A DNA stretch of 64,000 bases, from positions 13,050,001 to 13,114,000 of the forward strand of contig CM034106.1 of assembly GCA_019914945.1 (NCBI GenBank), given 5' to 3'. A program made the position numbers and the translations under genes. Below are positions 54,023 through 64,000 of the stretch, piece after piece (the stretch's first letter is position 1; each line of letters begins with the position of its first letter). Origin of the DNA: Typha latifolia. Its lineage: Eukaryota > Streptophyta > Magnoliopsida > Poales > Typhaceae. The notes below the pieces were generated by a model, which was given only the letters and a program-made list of their open reading frames with translations, was not told where the DNA came from and made no database searches.

Positions 54023-54748
54023 GAGGGTTTCTTCCATGCAATCGAATTAATTTTTTATCAATCAATTTGATGAAGATCTAACGGTTAAGATCTTTAAGGG
54101 TATAATAGGAATGAAAGATATTACCGGTTTAGCAGGTAATTTTTTTTAGATATATAATCTTGCACATTATTTTTTAACAATTATATTATCTTAATATTTT
54201 ATTAAGTAAAAGACATATATATCATTAACCGAGAGTAATGTATATATATTAAAATAAGGGTATTGATGTCTTTTATAATTAACTTGATGAAATTTTAATT
54301 ACATTTTATCTTTTTAATTATTTTTTATTATTTACATATATCTCCCATTAGTTTAAGATTGATTTAAATTAAATTTTAATAGATAGAGATAGAGAATTAT
54401 ATTTAAATTAAAGTTTATCTCCAAACAATCAAATTTAAATTATTTAATATTAAATGATATCTCCTATAATTAAGGCATAATTATATTTAAGAGAGAAATC
54501 TTAACGGAAAAAACGTGTAGAGCGCTTCTTCCGTACTTATCAATCACTATGATGAAGATCTAATGGTTAAGATCTTCAAGGGTATAACAAGAAAATTGGA
54601 AAGTTAGGCACACGTAATTAATCTTCTTAATTGATATACTCTTTTTCTTACGTAATGTTGTTTTGGAACCGGTACCGGGTATGAAAACTGGCTATTATAG
54701 CCGTTGGATTAAGATTATAATTTTTAAAGGTGCATTGAAGTATTTGCC
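54023..54748. mobile_element. Mutator-like non-autonomous element, copy 2
   Basis: A 726-bp copy of the 22349-23093 element in reverse orientation, flanked by a different perfect 9-bp repeat TATATCTAT (54014-54022 and 54749-54757). The ends read GAGGGTTTCTTCC on the left and TTGAAGTATTTGCC on the right. The 50-bp internal repeats lie at 54056-54105 and 54538-54587. The GGTACCGG cluster near the right end is shorter than in copy 1. It ends about 365 bases before the topoisomerase ATG. Confidence 0.88.
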
Positions 54749-54757
54749 TATATCTAT

Positions 54758-55113
54758 TCTAAAACAAGTGCTCGGTAACGGGTCGGATTCGGATCTGCTG
54801 ACGGCGAGCCCGGATCGAGGTTAAACGTATCTAATTATGGCCCGACGTAAGGCCCAATTAGGTCCTCGTATAGATTCCTTACATCCACAGCATGGGCTAA
54901 GGTCCTCCAATCAGAGCCGTCGGATTACATCACTGAACCCATCCTTACCCTCTATTTCAAACTCCCGCCCTTTTCCCCATTTCAAAATTCAAACCAGTCG
55001 ACCGTTAACCCCCCTCTCGATCATCCACATAAATCCCCCAAAACCTCCGATCTAAACCCGCAACCTTCTCAGGACACTCCCTCCGTGTCTCTCTCTCTCC
55101 GGTCCCTTCCGCC
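54758..55113 (+). promoter_or_regulatory. Promoter and leader of topoisomerase II
   Basis: The interval between the transposon and the TOP2 ATG holds a site II-like GGCCCAATT at 54851-54859, a TCCCGCC at 54963-54969 that fits an E2F core, and a CT-rich leader up to GCCATGG. E2F control would suit a gene expressed in replicating cells. This is a motif reading only. Confidence 0.45.
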
Positions 55114-58100
55114 ATGGCCATCGATAAGAAGCTTCCCCTCCAGTCCAGCTCCGCCCACAACTCTGACGCTGGAGCCGCCGGCGCCATGGCCGGCGCCGGC
55201 CCCAAGAAGACGATCGAGGAGATGTACCAGAAAAAGACGCAGCTCGAGCACATCCTCCTCCGACCAGACACCTACATCGGCTCCGTGGAGAAGCACACTC
55301 AGATGCTTTGGGTCTACGAGGGCGGCGAGATGGTGCAACGGTCGATCACCTACGTTCCTGGCCTGTACAAGATCTTTGATGAGATCCTCGTCAACGCCGG
55401 CGACAACAAGCAGAGGGATCCATCCATGGACTCCGTTAAGGTCGACATCGACGCCGAATCAAATTGCATTAGCGTCTACAACAACGGCGACGGGGTCCCC
55501 ATCGAGATCCATAGCGAGGAGGGGGTCTATGTGCCGGAGTTGATCTTTGGACATCTCCTCACGAGTAGTAATTACGATGATAACGTCAAGAAGACAACAG
55601 GAGGGAGGAATGGGTACGGTGCGAAGCTCGCGAACATCTTCTCGACGGAGTTCGTCATCCAGACTGCAAATGGAAAGAGGCAGAAGAAGTATAAGCAGGT
55701 GATCATGAATTCTTGAACCTTTTTTTTTTCTGATCTCGTACTTGCCTTTGGATCAAATCTTTTTCCTTTTCCTGATCATTCTCGTAGGTTGATGATAATC
55801 ATGTCCAGTTATGGTTGAATCAGTTTCTTGGTGTCGATTGAGATCTAGGGTTTCGTTTTGGCGCAATTTGTGCTTTATTTCGAAATCTCATATTACAGTG
55901 GATTTTTAAGGGCTTGGTTTTGTAATTTTCTCTAATTTCAGTTTGTATCACGAATTTGGCGTGTAAGATTTTCTGATTTACGTGAATTTGACATTCGGAT
56001 TATGAACATCTCCTGCCTGTTATGTGCAGTTCCTTGTTTATTATTTTGGTAGCGTAAACTGGATAGGTCGAAGAACTTCTTTGTTTTTCTGATTAATTAT
56101 TTAACTTGTCATAGTTAGGATCAGTACGAATTTGGCTTCTTTTGTGCCACGGTTTCTCTAATCTCTTTTAGTTGCAATTGTTCTGATTAAACTAGAATTT
56201 CCTTCCGATTCCTGGTGGTTCTTCAGTGTGCTCTTTAATTAGTCCTTGCATGTTTCTAGCAGGAAATTGCTTCTTGCATAAATTTAGACCCAGAAGTAGA
56301 CCCTTTTATGATTCAAGAACTGGATCTTCTTAGGATCTAAGTGATCAATCGTGATGGATTCTGTGTTTGTTATATGTAGGTTTTCTCTGATAACATGGGG
56401 AAAAAGTCTGAGCCTTCCATTACCAAGTGTAAGGAAGGAGAGAACTGGACTAAGGTCACCTTTAAGCCTGACCTGGCCAAGTTCAACATGACCCATCTGG
56501 AAGACGACGTAGTTGCTCTTATGAAGAAGCGGGTCGTCGATCTAGCAGGAACTCTTGGCAAAACTGTGAAGGTTGAGTTGAATGGTCAAAGAGTACCTGT
56601 GAAGTCGTTCTCGGATTATGTCAACTTATACCTTCAGTCTGCTTCAAAATCGAGACCGGAGCCCCTTCCAAGGTTTGATAAGAACGGGCAATGTTATATA
56701 ATAACAAGTTAAGGCTCTTTTTTCGTTGCTAGTAAAGCTTATTGGGTCATTAATGTATTGTGCAGAATTCTGGAGAAGGTTAACGACAGGTGGGAGATCT
56801 GCGTCAGTCTAAGTGAAGGACAGTTCCAGCAGGTAAATTTTTTAGACTACTCCTTTCGCAAATTTTCGGCGATTATGTTTTCAGCTCTTGACTAATCGCT
56901 CGCTTTTGTTAACAGGTCAGCTTTGTAAATGGGATTAACACCATAAAGGGTGGAACTCATGTGGAATATGTAACTAACCAAATCGCAAGCTACGTGATGA
57001 ATATTGTGAACAAGAAGAACAAGAATGCCAATCTCAAAGCTCACAATGTGAGAAGCCATTTGTGGGTCTTTGTCAATGCGCTCATTGACAATCCTGCATT
57101 TGATTCACAGACCAAAGAAACTTTGACTACTCGTCAAGGAAGCTTTGGATCAAAGTGCGAGATCTCACAGGAGTTCCTGAAAAAGGGTTAGCACAGTCTT
57201 AATTGTTTCTTTTACTTGGATCTAGAATTTCTTTAGGAAAAGGCTGAAAGTTTTCAACTAAATTCCTGCATTTACAGTGGCCAAATCGGGAGTTGTCAAT
57301 AGTCTTCTTTCTTGGGCTGATTTCAAGCAGAGCAAGGAACTGAAGAAGACTGATGGAACCAAGAGGCAGAGGATTACTGGTATTCCTAAGCTTGAGGATG
57401 CTAATGATGCTGGAGGAAGGAATTCTGAAAAGTGTACATTGATTTTGACTGAAGGAGATTCTGCCAAGGCTCTTGCTGTGAGTACTCTGAGCTTACTTAC
57501 TCAGGGAAAATATTGTGGGCTTGTTCCAAAGAATAACTGCCCTTTTGCTACATGCAGATGGCTGGCATTTCTGTGGTAGGGAGGAACTATTATGGTGTCT
57601 TCCCACTGAGGGGTAAGCTATTGAATGTGAGAGATGCAAACCACAAGCAGATAATGGACAATGCAGAAATTCAGAACATAAAGCAGATTCTTGGCTTACA
57701 ACATGGGAAGCAGTATGACAGCATAAAAGGACTAAGATACGGTCATCTTATGATCATGACCGACCAGGTCCGATCCATATTCTTCTGCATTTCTTCTTGA
57801 CGCTTGAAAATACTTGATCGTTTATACGTTTTTCTGAATCTAAACTGTTGAGCGAACTGCTAGCATACTTATCAAGCTATCATCTGTTTCCAATAGGATC
57901 ATGATGGATCCCACATCAAAGGACTGCTTATTAATTTCATCCATTCATTTTGGCCATCTCTGCTCAAAATTCCATCTTTTATGGTCGAATTCATTACTCC
58001 CATTGTGAAGGTAACCCTTAGTCGAAAACTTCTTCACTAGAGAACTTCTTTAACTGAGCTAATCATGTATTCTCGTGTGCAGGCAACTCATAACAGAAAC

Positions 58101-61100
58101 AAAACTGTCCTATCATTCTATTCTATGCCAGAGTATGAAGCATGGAAAGAAAATCTTGGTGGCAATGCAAATGGTTGGTCCATAAAGTACTATAAGGTCT
58201 GTTGCAATATCCAAGTTTTTTTTTAATCTCAGGCAGCTTTGCGTGTTGAACATTGAAAGGCCAACTAAGTCTCTTACATTTATTTGATAGGGGTTGGGTA
58301 CAAGCACATCAAAAGAAGGAAAGGAGTACTTCGAAGATATTGCCAAGCACAAAAAGGACTTTGTATGGGTGGACGAGCAAGATGGAGATGCAATAGAGTT
58401 AGCATTTAGCAAGAAAAAAATTGAGGCTAGGAAAAATTGGCTCCGCCAATTTGAGGTAAATAATATCATTATTTTGATGGAAATTTATCGATTATTCTTA
58501 GTGCAATTTTATTTTAGGTAACCATTATATTGAACCTTGACAGCCTGGAACGTACCTTGATCAAAGCGAGAAGCGTATTAAATACAGCGATTTTGTTAAC
58601 AAGGAGCTGATACTATTTTCCATGGCTGATTTACAACGGTCAATACCATCAATGGTTGATGGTCTGAAACCAGGGCAGAGGAAGATTTTGTTTTGCTCAT
58701 TTAAGCGGAACTTTATAAAAGAAGCTAAGGTATGCCAAGAGAATAGTCCCCTTGATAGCTTAAAACTATTTCAAAATACGTTCATGCGAAGAATCTGTAG
58801 ATTTCTCTGTTGTACAGGTTGCCCAGTTCTCTGGTTATGTTTCTGAACATTCAGCTTACCATCATGGTGAGCAAAGTCTTGCTAGTACTATCATTGGAAT
58901 GGCTCAAGATTTTGTAGGTAGCAACAACATAAACCTTCTGCAGCCGAATGGGCAGTTTGGTACCCGACATCAAGTGAGCTTTCTTGATTAAAAGAACAAA
59001 ATGATCTGATGTTATTATTGTCTCTCTTATCCATCATGGTTGTTGGGCACATCTAAAACAAGTTACCTTTTCTCTTTCTAACTCAGGGTGGAAAAGATCA
59101 TGCTAGTGCAAGATACATCTACACTCGCCTTTCTCCCTTGACTCGTTCCTTGTTTCCAAAGGATGATGACATTCTTCTTGATTACTTGAATGAAGATGGC
59201 CAGACAATAGAACCAACTTGGTATTGATCTTAGAGTTCTTAATTTTGTTATCCTCGTCTTATTGCGTTCCTTGACCTTGTATTGCTTCCCTTAACCTCAG
59301 GTATGTGCCTGTTATACCAATGGTTTTAGTCAATGGAAGTGAAGGGATAGGAACTGGATGGAGCTCCTTTATTCCTAACTACAACCCAAGAGACATAGTT
59401 GCCAACGTAAGGCGGTTATTAAATGACGAGCCAATGCAGCCTATGGATCCATGGTACAAGGGATTTAAGGTTAGGCACACGCTTCTTATCGTGTAAGATT
59501 GTCTATGTTCTGAAGCAGATAAAGACAACGAGATATTAAACTATGAATTATTACCAGGGTCTTATAGAGAAGTCGGCTACAAAGGAAGCTGGTGTAACGT
59601 ACACCATTACTGGTATAATAGAGCAGGTCGATAACACAACATTGAGAATCACAGAGTTGCCGATTCGTAGATGGACTCAGGACTATAAGGAATTTCTGGA
59701 GTCTTTAATGACTGGAAATGATAAGATCAAGGAACCATTTATCAAGGTGATTTGCTCAGAGTTCATCAGATACTTCTACTGACAGATGGTTTCCTAAACA
59801 AATATCTGATTTCTACTAATATTATCAGGACTACCGTGAGCACAATGACGATACTACGGTACACTTTGAAGTCATTTTGACTGAGGAAAATATGAGCATT
59901 GCTATACAAGAAGGTCTTGAGAAAAAATTTAAGCTCACTACAACAATTGGAACTACCAATATGCACCTGTTTGATTCGAATGGCGTTATCAAGAAATATG
60001 ACACGCCGGAACAGAGTGAGTCTTGTCTATGCATTTGTATTTTGAGATAAATTCATCTTTCATCTTCATCTTGTGTCTGACATTTTTCTTTCCAGTTCTT
60101 GAGGACTTCTTCCATTTAAGGCTCGAATTCTACGAGAAACGAAGGGTCTGTATTCTGGACTTGATTTTGTGAGGTTTGGTTTCTCTTGGTATTGGATGAG
60201 TAAAAAACTAACCACCTCTCTTTATGAGTACAGAAAGTACTTCTGGACAATCTTGAGTTGGATCTGCTGAAGCTGGATAACAAAGTCAGATTCATCCTTG
60301 GCGTAGTTCGTGGTGATATAGTAGTCAGTAATCGAAAGAGAGCAGAATTGTTTGTCGAGCTGCAGCAAAAAGGCTTTACTCCTTTTCCGAAGAAGTCAAA
60401 GGGTATTGATGCTGCAGTTGCTGGAGTCACAGATGAAGCAGAAGAGAATGAAGACAGTCTTGAAGTAGGGAAAGGTGGAGTAAGACCTAGTGATTACGAG
60501 TATTTGCTCTCCATGGCCATAGGTACCTTGACGCTGGAAAAGGTCCAGCAACTCTGTGCAGAGAAAGATAAACTAGAGGACGAGGTTGACGAATTGAGAA
60601 AAGCCTCACCAAAGTCTCTTTGGATGAAGGATCTCGATGCCATTGAAAAGGAACTAGATGTAAGTAATATTCGTTGCTCCAGCAATGAACAATATATCAT
60701 CACTTGGGTGTCCTCTCATGCACTTGTTGAAACAGGAACAAGATGGAAAAGATGCTGACGCTGAGGTGGCGAGAAAAGAGATGAGATCAAGGCACACAGC
60801 TACGGGTGCAGTATCTAAGCAAGGGCCAAAGAAGCCCAGAAAGAACAACACAAATAACACCTCCGCTGCTACAAATGATACAGGTACTATGTTACACTTT
60901 GTTAAAAAATAGTTGTTTGCTCTTCAGTAATGAGTTTTGATATCTGCCACAACCTTGTGTAGCATTTTACTCATGCGTGTTTGTCCAATGTCTACTACTA
61001 CCCGCAGGCAATGTTCCTGAGGTATCGAAACCAAAACCCAGAGGGCAGCAAAAGAAAGCTACTGCCAAAAAGGTGCGTTTCGTTTGTTCTTTTCCCCTCT

Positions 61101-61928
61101 ATTCTGATTTGGCTAGAGACTAGTTCTCTTTTCGTGACCATTTATTTCATCCATTTAGTCTTACACTATTGAGAGCGACGAGGAAGACGAAGTACTTGAA
61201 CTAAAAGAACGTCTGGCTGCCTATAACCTCAACTCTTCTCCAGATCATGCTGGTATCCTATCACATCGTGTTTTTCGTAGCATATCTTTCCTAAACCACT
61301 GCAATTTACTCTAACGCTTGCGTTTCTTTTTGCAGCTATGGAGACTGAAGAACACGTGTCGAAAGAACCTAGTAGAAGAACAGCGGCAATGAAGGCCGCC
61401 ACGTCAACCTTGTCAGAGTTTGATGTTGATGATGATGATGATGATTACATGCCAACTATTCCTGAAGATGCAATTGAGGTGGTGGAAGCTCCCAAAGAAA
61501 AGAAAACCAGGGGAAGAAAGCCTGCTACCGAGAAGCCTAAAGCTACTACTTCAAAAGGCGCAACAAAGAGAGCAACATCCCAGAGCAAGCCTGTCTTAAG
61601 CCAGAAGCTAATCACAGATGTGCTGAAACCGACGGACGACGCCAAGATCAGCTCCCCGAAGAAGAAGGTGAGGAAGATGAGGGCTTCTCCTTTCAATAAG
61701 AAGAGCGGTTCGGTGTTGGGTAGGACTCTAAGTTCTTCTGCGAGCAGTGAGGATTCTGGAGGCTCGTCGTCCTCCGCATCTGGCAGCCCAGAAGAAGAGG
61801 TGGTTGTTGCTCCGAGAGACCGACCGAAGAGGGGAAACATAAGAAGAACTGTGTTCATAGAGAGTGATTCGGAGACGGAAGTTGAATCTATTAGCAGTGA
61901 TTCAGATTTTCAGGAAGATGAAGATTGA
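55114..61928 (+). CDS. TOP2: DNA topoisomerase II
   Basis: Twenty-one exons: 55114-55698, 56380-56672, 56766-56832, 56916-57186, 57278-57477, 57558-57767, 57897-58010, 58083-58196, 58291-58455, 58544-58729, 58818-58973, 59087-59220, 59301-59469, 59558-59746, 59829-60015, 60096-60145, 60234-60659, 60736-60883, 61008-61072, 61159-61252, 61336-61928. They give 1471 residues, against about 1473 in Arabidopsis. The GHKL ATPase has VNAGDN (94-98) and TGGRNGYGAKLAN. The TOPRIM domain has EGDSA (464-468) and DQDHDGSHI (from 541) for metal binding. The catalytic tyrosine is Tyr797 in ASARYIYT. The C-terminal region is acidic and Lys/Ser-rich, as usual for nuclear targeting and regulation. It passes DNA duplexes through a double-strand break, needed for decatenation and condensation. 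Nothing is missing. Confidence 0.97.
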
Positions 61929-63170
61929 TAGAGTGCTGCAGTGTTGTATATTTGTTTCATTTCTCATTGTGCTCCTTGTAATATTGACTTCTGAAACTTG
62001 CACAAATTTAGAGTGAGGTTACTAGGACATCCTCTAGTAGAAAGAATTGCTGCAACCGTTGAGGGGGCCACCAGCAAGTTAATGCTAATGGAAATGGCAG
62101 ACTTGTGACTAGTACTGTTATTAGATTTTTTACCCGTACTATTAATGACTTGGAGACAGATACTAATACTGGTCAGCTTGTTATATTCAGATATTATATT
62201 GTTTGATCAAGTCATTAACGACCTTGTCTTCTAAAAGTATTCTTGATAGGGTGAAAATGGGCAAGATTATGTTGACCTGCTATTTGTCTCGGATCTGATC
62301 GGATACGTATAAAAAAATTCTACCTTATCGAAATATGAATATTATTTTAGAGAAAAAAATAGTTTCAACACCTCTGAAAACTTCCTAGTTTGTATTTCAG
62401 CTATATATAAGCAGAGGGTGGTATTTTTTTTTTGAAACTCTTAGTATTTTGTGTTAATTATATCTTAAATTATAATTTATTTAAAATAAAATATATTTTT
62501 GTTTAAGATCCGATTAGTATCTAAAAATTATTTTGACTCATCCGAAAGTTATTTGATCTGTATTTAAAAATTAGCTGTACTCATTTAGTTAGGATATTTA
62601 TATCCAAATATTTATATGGACTAAAATATAAATTTGAATATGAATTAAGCACTATCTAGTTTATATTTTATCCATTTTCATAGATGATTACATTCTATAT
62701 TTTGACTTTATTCTCATACACACATTCTATTTGATCTCTATACTTATGCTTTAAAAATACTATGAATTAATTTTAATCTAAGAACCGTTAACAAAATAGA
62801 CAATATTTTATCATAAAAACTAAAATATCTAAATTACCCCTCATTTAATCTTAAATTTTAGTTATTTTTCACATTTACCTTGACCTTTTAAAAAATTAAC
62901 AAAAAACATTAAAATAATTTAGTTCTATAGTTTATTTAGCTCATCTATATGATAATTATTAATAAAAAGTAATAAATGTATTTTTGGGGCAACATAATAA
63001 AAAAAACATTTTGAAAATATATTTATAGACGAGTTATAAACAGGTCTGGCTTGCAGTTCCGGTCCGAATATACTATTCTTACGGTTAGATATTCATCGAA
63101 CGGCTGATAGTCATTTAGCTAACATAAAGGTTAACATAGCCGTTCGACGAAAGAAGACGATTCCTTAACC
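61929..63170. other. Spacer between TOP2 and mL41 with degraded MITE
   Basis: Holds the TOP2 3' UTR, a degraded hAT-type MITE relative (62247-62682) and AT-rich DNA. No gene was seen. Confidence 0.55.
62247..62682. mobile_element. Degraded hAT-type MITE, second relative
   Basis: Starts TAGGGTGAAAATGGGCAAG and ends CCATTTTCATAG, degraded versions of the 38835 element's ends. Between them are shared phrases: TTAGTATTTTGTGTTAATTA, CATTTAGTTAGGATAT and GAATTAAGCACTATC. No target duplication was found. Confidence 0.6.
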
Positions 63171-63354
63171 CCCTAGGGCTTTCGGGAGACGAACGACGCC
63201 TTCTTGATCCCTTCCTCTCCGGTCATCTCTCCAGTTTCCAATTGCCGGCCCCGCAGCTCTCCGAGTAACTGGAAATCCTCTTTCCTTCTATCTGTATTTC
63301 TCTTTCTTCTCCTGCCTCGCTGGACTACTTCCAGTCTCCGACTCTAAATCGCAG

Positions 63355-63519
63355 GTATCCCTTACTCTCTCTTTCTCCCTCCTTTTCTGCATCTTTCTCC
63401 TTTCGTTGCTTCTTTGGTAATGATTACTGAGTTGATCTTTTTCTTTGGCAATTCCACTTAGTCAAGGCGATCATCAAAAACTTAGAACTCCTCTTATTTG
63501 TTTGCTTTTGTGCTTGCAG
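63355..63519 (+). other. 5' UTR intron of mL41
   Basis: Donor CGCAG then GTATCC at 63355 and acceptor GCTTGCAG at 63519 frame an intron nine bases before the ATG. Confidence 0.65.
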
Positions 63520-63528
63520 GAGTAGAAA

Positions 63529-63673
63529 ATGCCTTTGGGATTGATTACAAGCTTAGGCAGGGCAATGCGCAGGAAGCGAACGTCATCACTTAGCATATTA
63601 TCTTCCAAAAGAGGGCCCCGAGACTATTACAAGGGAAAGAACTGCAAGCCCACTGGTTTCCACACTCGAAAAG
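63529..63673 (+). CDS. Mitochondrial ribosomal protein mL41 (MRPL27-type), first coding exon
   Basis: The first 48 codons encode MPLGLITSLGRAMRRKRTSS, then ILSSKRGPRDYYKGKNCKPT and GFHTRK, and end at a GT donor after position 63673. The N-terminal MPLGL..GLGR.xRRKRTSSL and YYKGKN phrases match the plant mitoribosomal large-subunit protein called L27 or mL41. The rest of the gene is beyond what I could join: no matching second exon was recognised before the window ends at 64000, so the model is 3'-incomplete. The leader has an intron just before the ATG. Confidence 0.85.
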
Positions 63674-64000
63674 GTTGAATGTGAACTCCTATCTATGTTG
63701 AATTATTTATTTGAGTAAATGTTGGCTTTTTTGTGTGTACATAATTGGTTATCTGATTTACATCTAGTCGTTCGTTGACATGTTCTGAAGTTTGTTTCGA
63801 CACAGTTACTAATTTATTGATTCTTGAGATGAATGTCATTCTAGTTACGGCACCCTAATAAGTTGCTAAATTGCAGTTTTATGTAACAATTTGATCCTAG
63901 TTAGTTGATAAATTTCAGTATTATGCTTACCATCCTTCAACCTCATGTCAAGTTGGCCAGGTTTTGTTTGCTCTTTTGTTGTGATTTATGAGATCCCAGA

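Overview
This is plant nuclear DNA. It holds intron-rich genes with GT-AG introns, GC-rich first exons carrying transit peptides, AT-rich introns, long (GA)n, (CT)n and (TA)n microsatellites, and several small non-autonomous transposons. The contrast between GC-rich 5' ends and AT-rich remainder (3.3-4.5, 26.3, 30.8 and 55.1 kb) suggests a monocot, probably not a grass. I cannot name the species. All gene models come from reading splice sites. Where the whole gene is in the window, exon lengths were checked so that reading phases join. No CRISPR, tRNA, rRNA or prokaryote-type operon was seen.

Layout: (1) 0.2-2.3 kb +, 3' end of a DEAD-box helicase (RH5 type). (2) 3.3-4.5 kb -, intronless methyltransferase-like membrane protein. 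(3) 5.3-8.3 kb -, plastid glycolate/glycerate translocator PLGG1. (4) 9.6-16.2 kb -, OSCA1-type hyperosmolality-gated calcium channel. (5) 17.5-25.2 kb -, vacuolar glucose transporter / D-xylose-proton symporter-like. (6) 26.3 kb +, plastid cupin of pTAC18 type. (7) 27.7-28.3 kb -, divergent SKP1-like protein. (8) 30.8-42.0 kb +, RelA/SpoT homologue RSH1. (9) 42.5-45.8 kb +, phosphoacetylglucosamine mutase. (10) 46.2-48.2 kb -, trichome birefringence-like O-acetyltransferase. (11) 48.8-51.2 kb -, RING E3 ligase. (12) 52.3-52.8 kb -, small LEA-like mitochondrial protein. (13) 55.1-61.9 kb +, DNA topoisomerase II. (14) 63.5 kb +, 5' end of mitoribosomal protein mL41.

This is an ordinary conserved housekeeping gene neighbourhood. 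Several products act in plastids or mitochondria (PLGG1, RSH1, the cupin, mL41, the LEA-like protein), but nothing suggests a cluster with a joint function. The unusual material lies between and inside the genes: two full-length copies of one Mutator-like non-autonomous element with perfect 9-bp target duplications, a hAT-type MITE with a perfect 8-bp duplication and two degraded relatives, a tandem array of miniature LTR elements in an RSH1 intron, and a scrambled duplication patch in the helicase gene. I found no convincing undescribed biological system. The transposon families and the RSH1 substitution deserve the closest second look.
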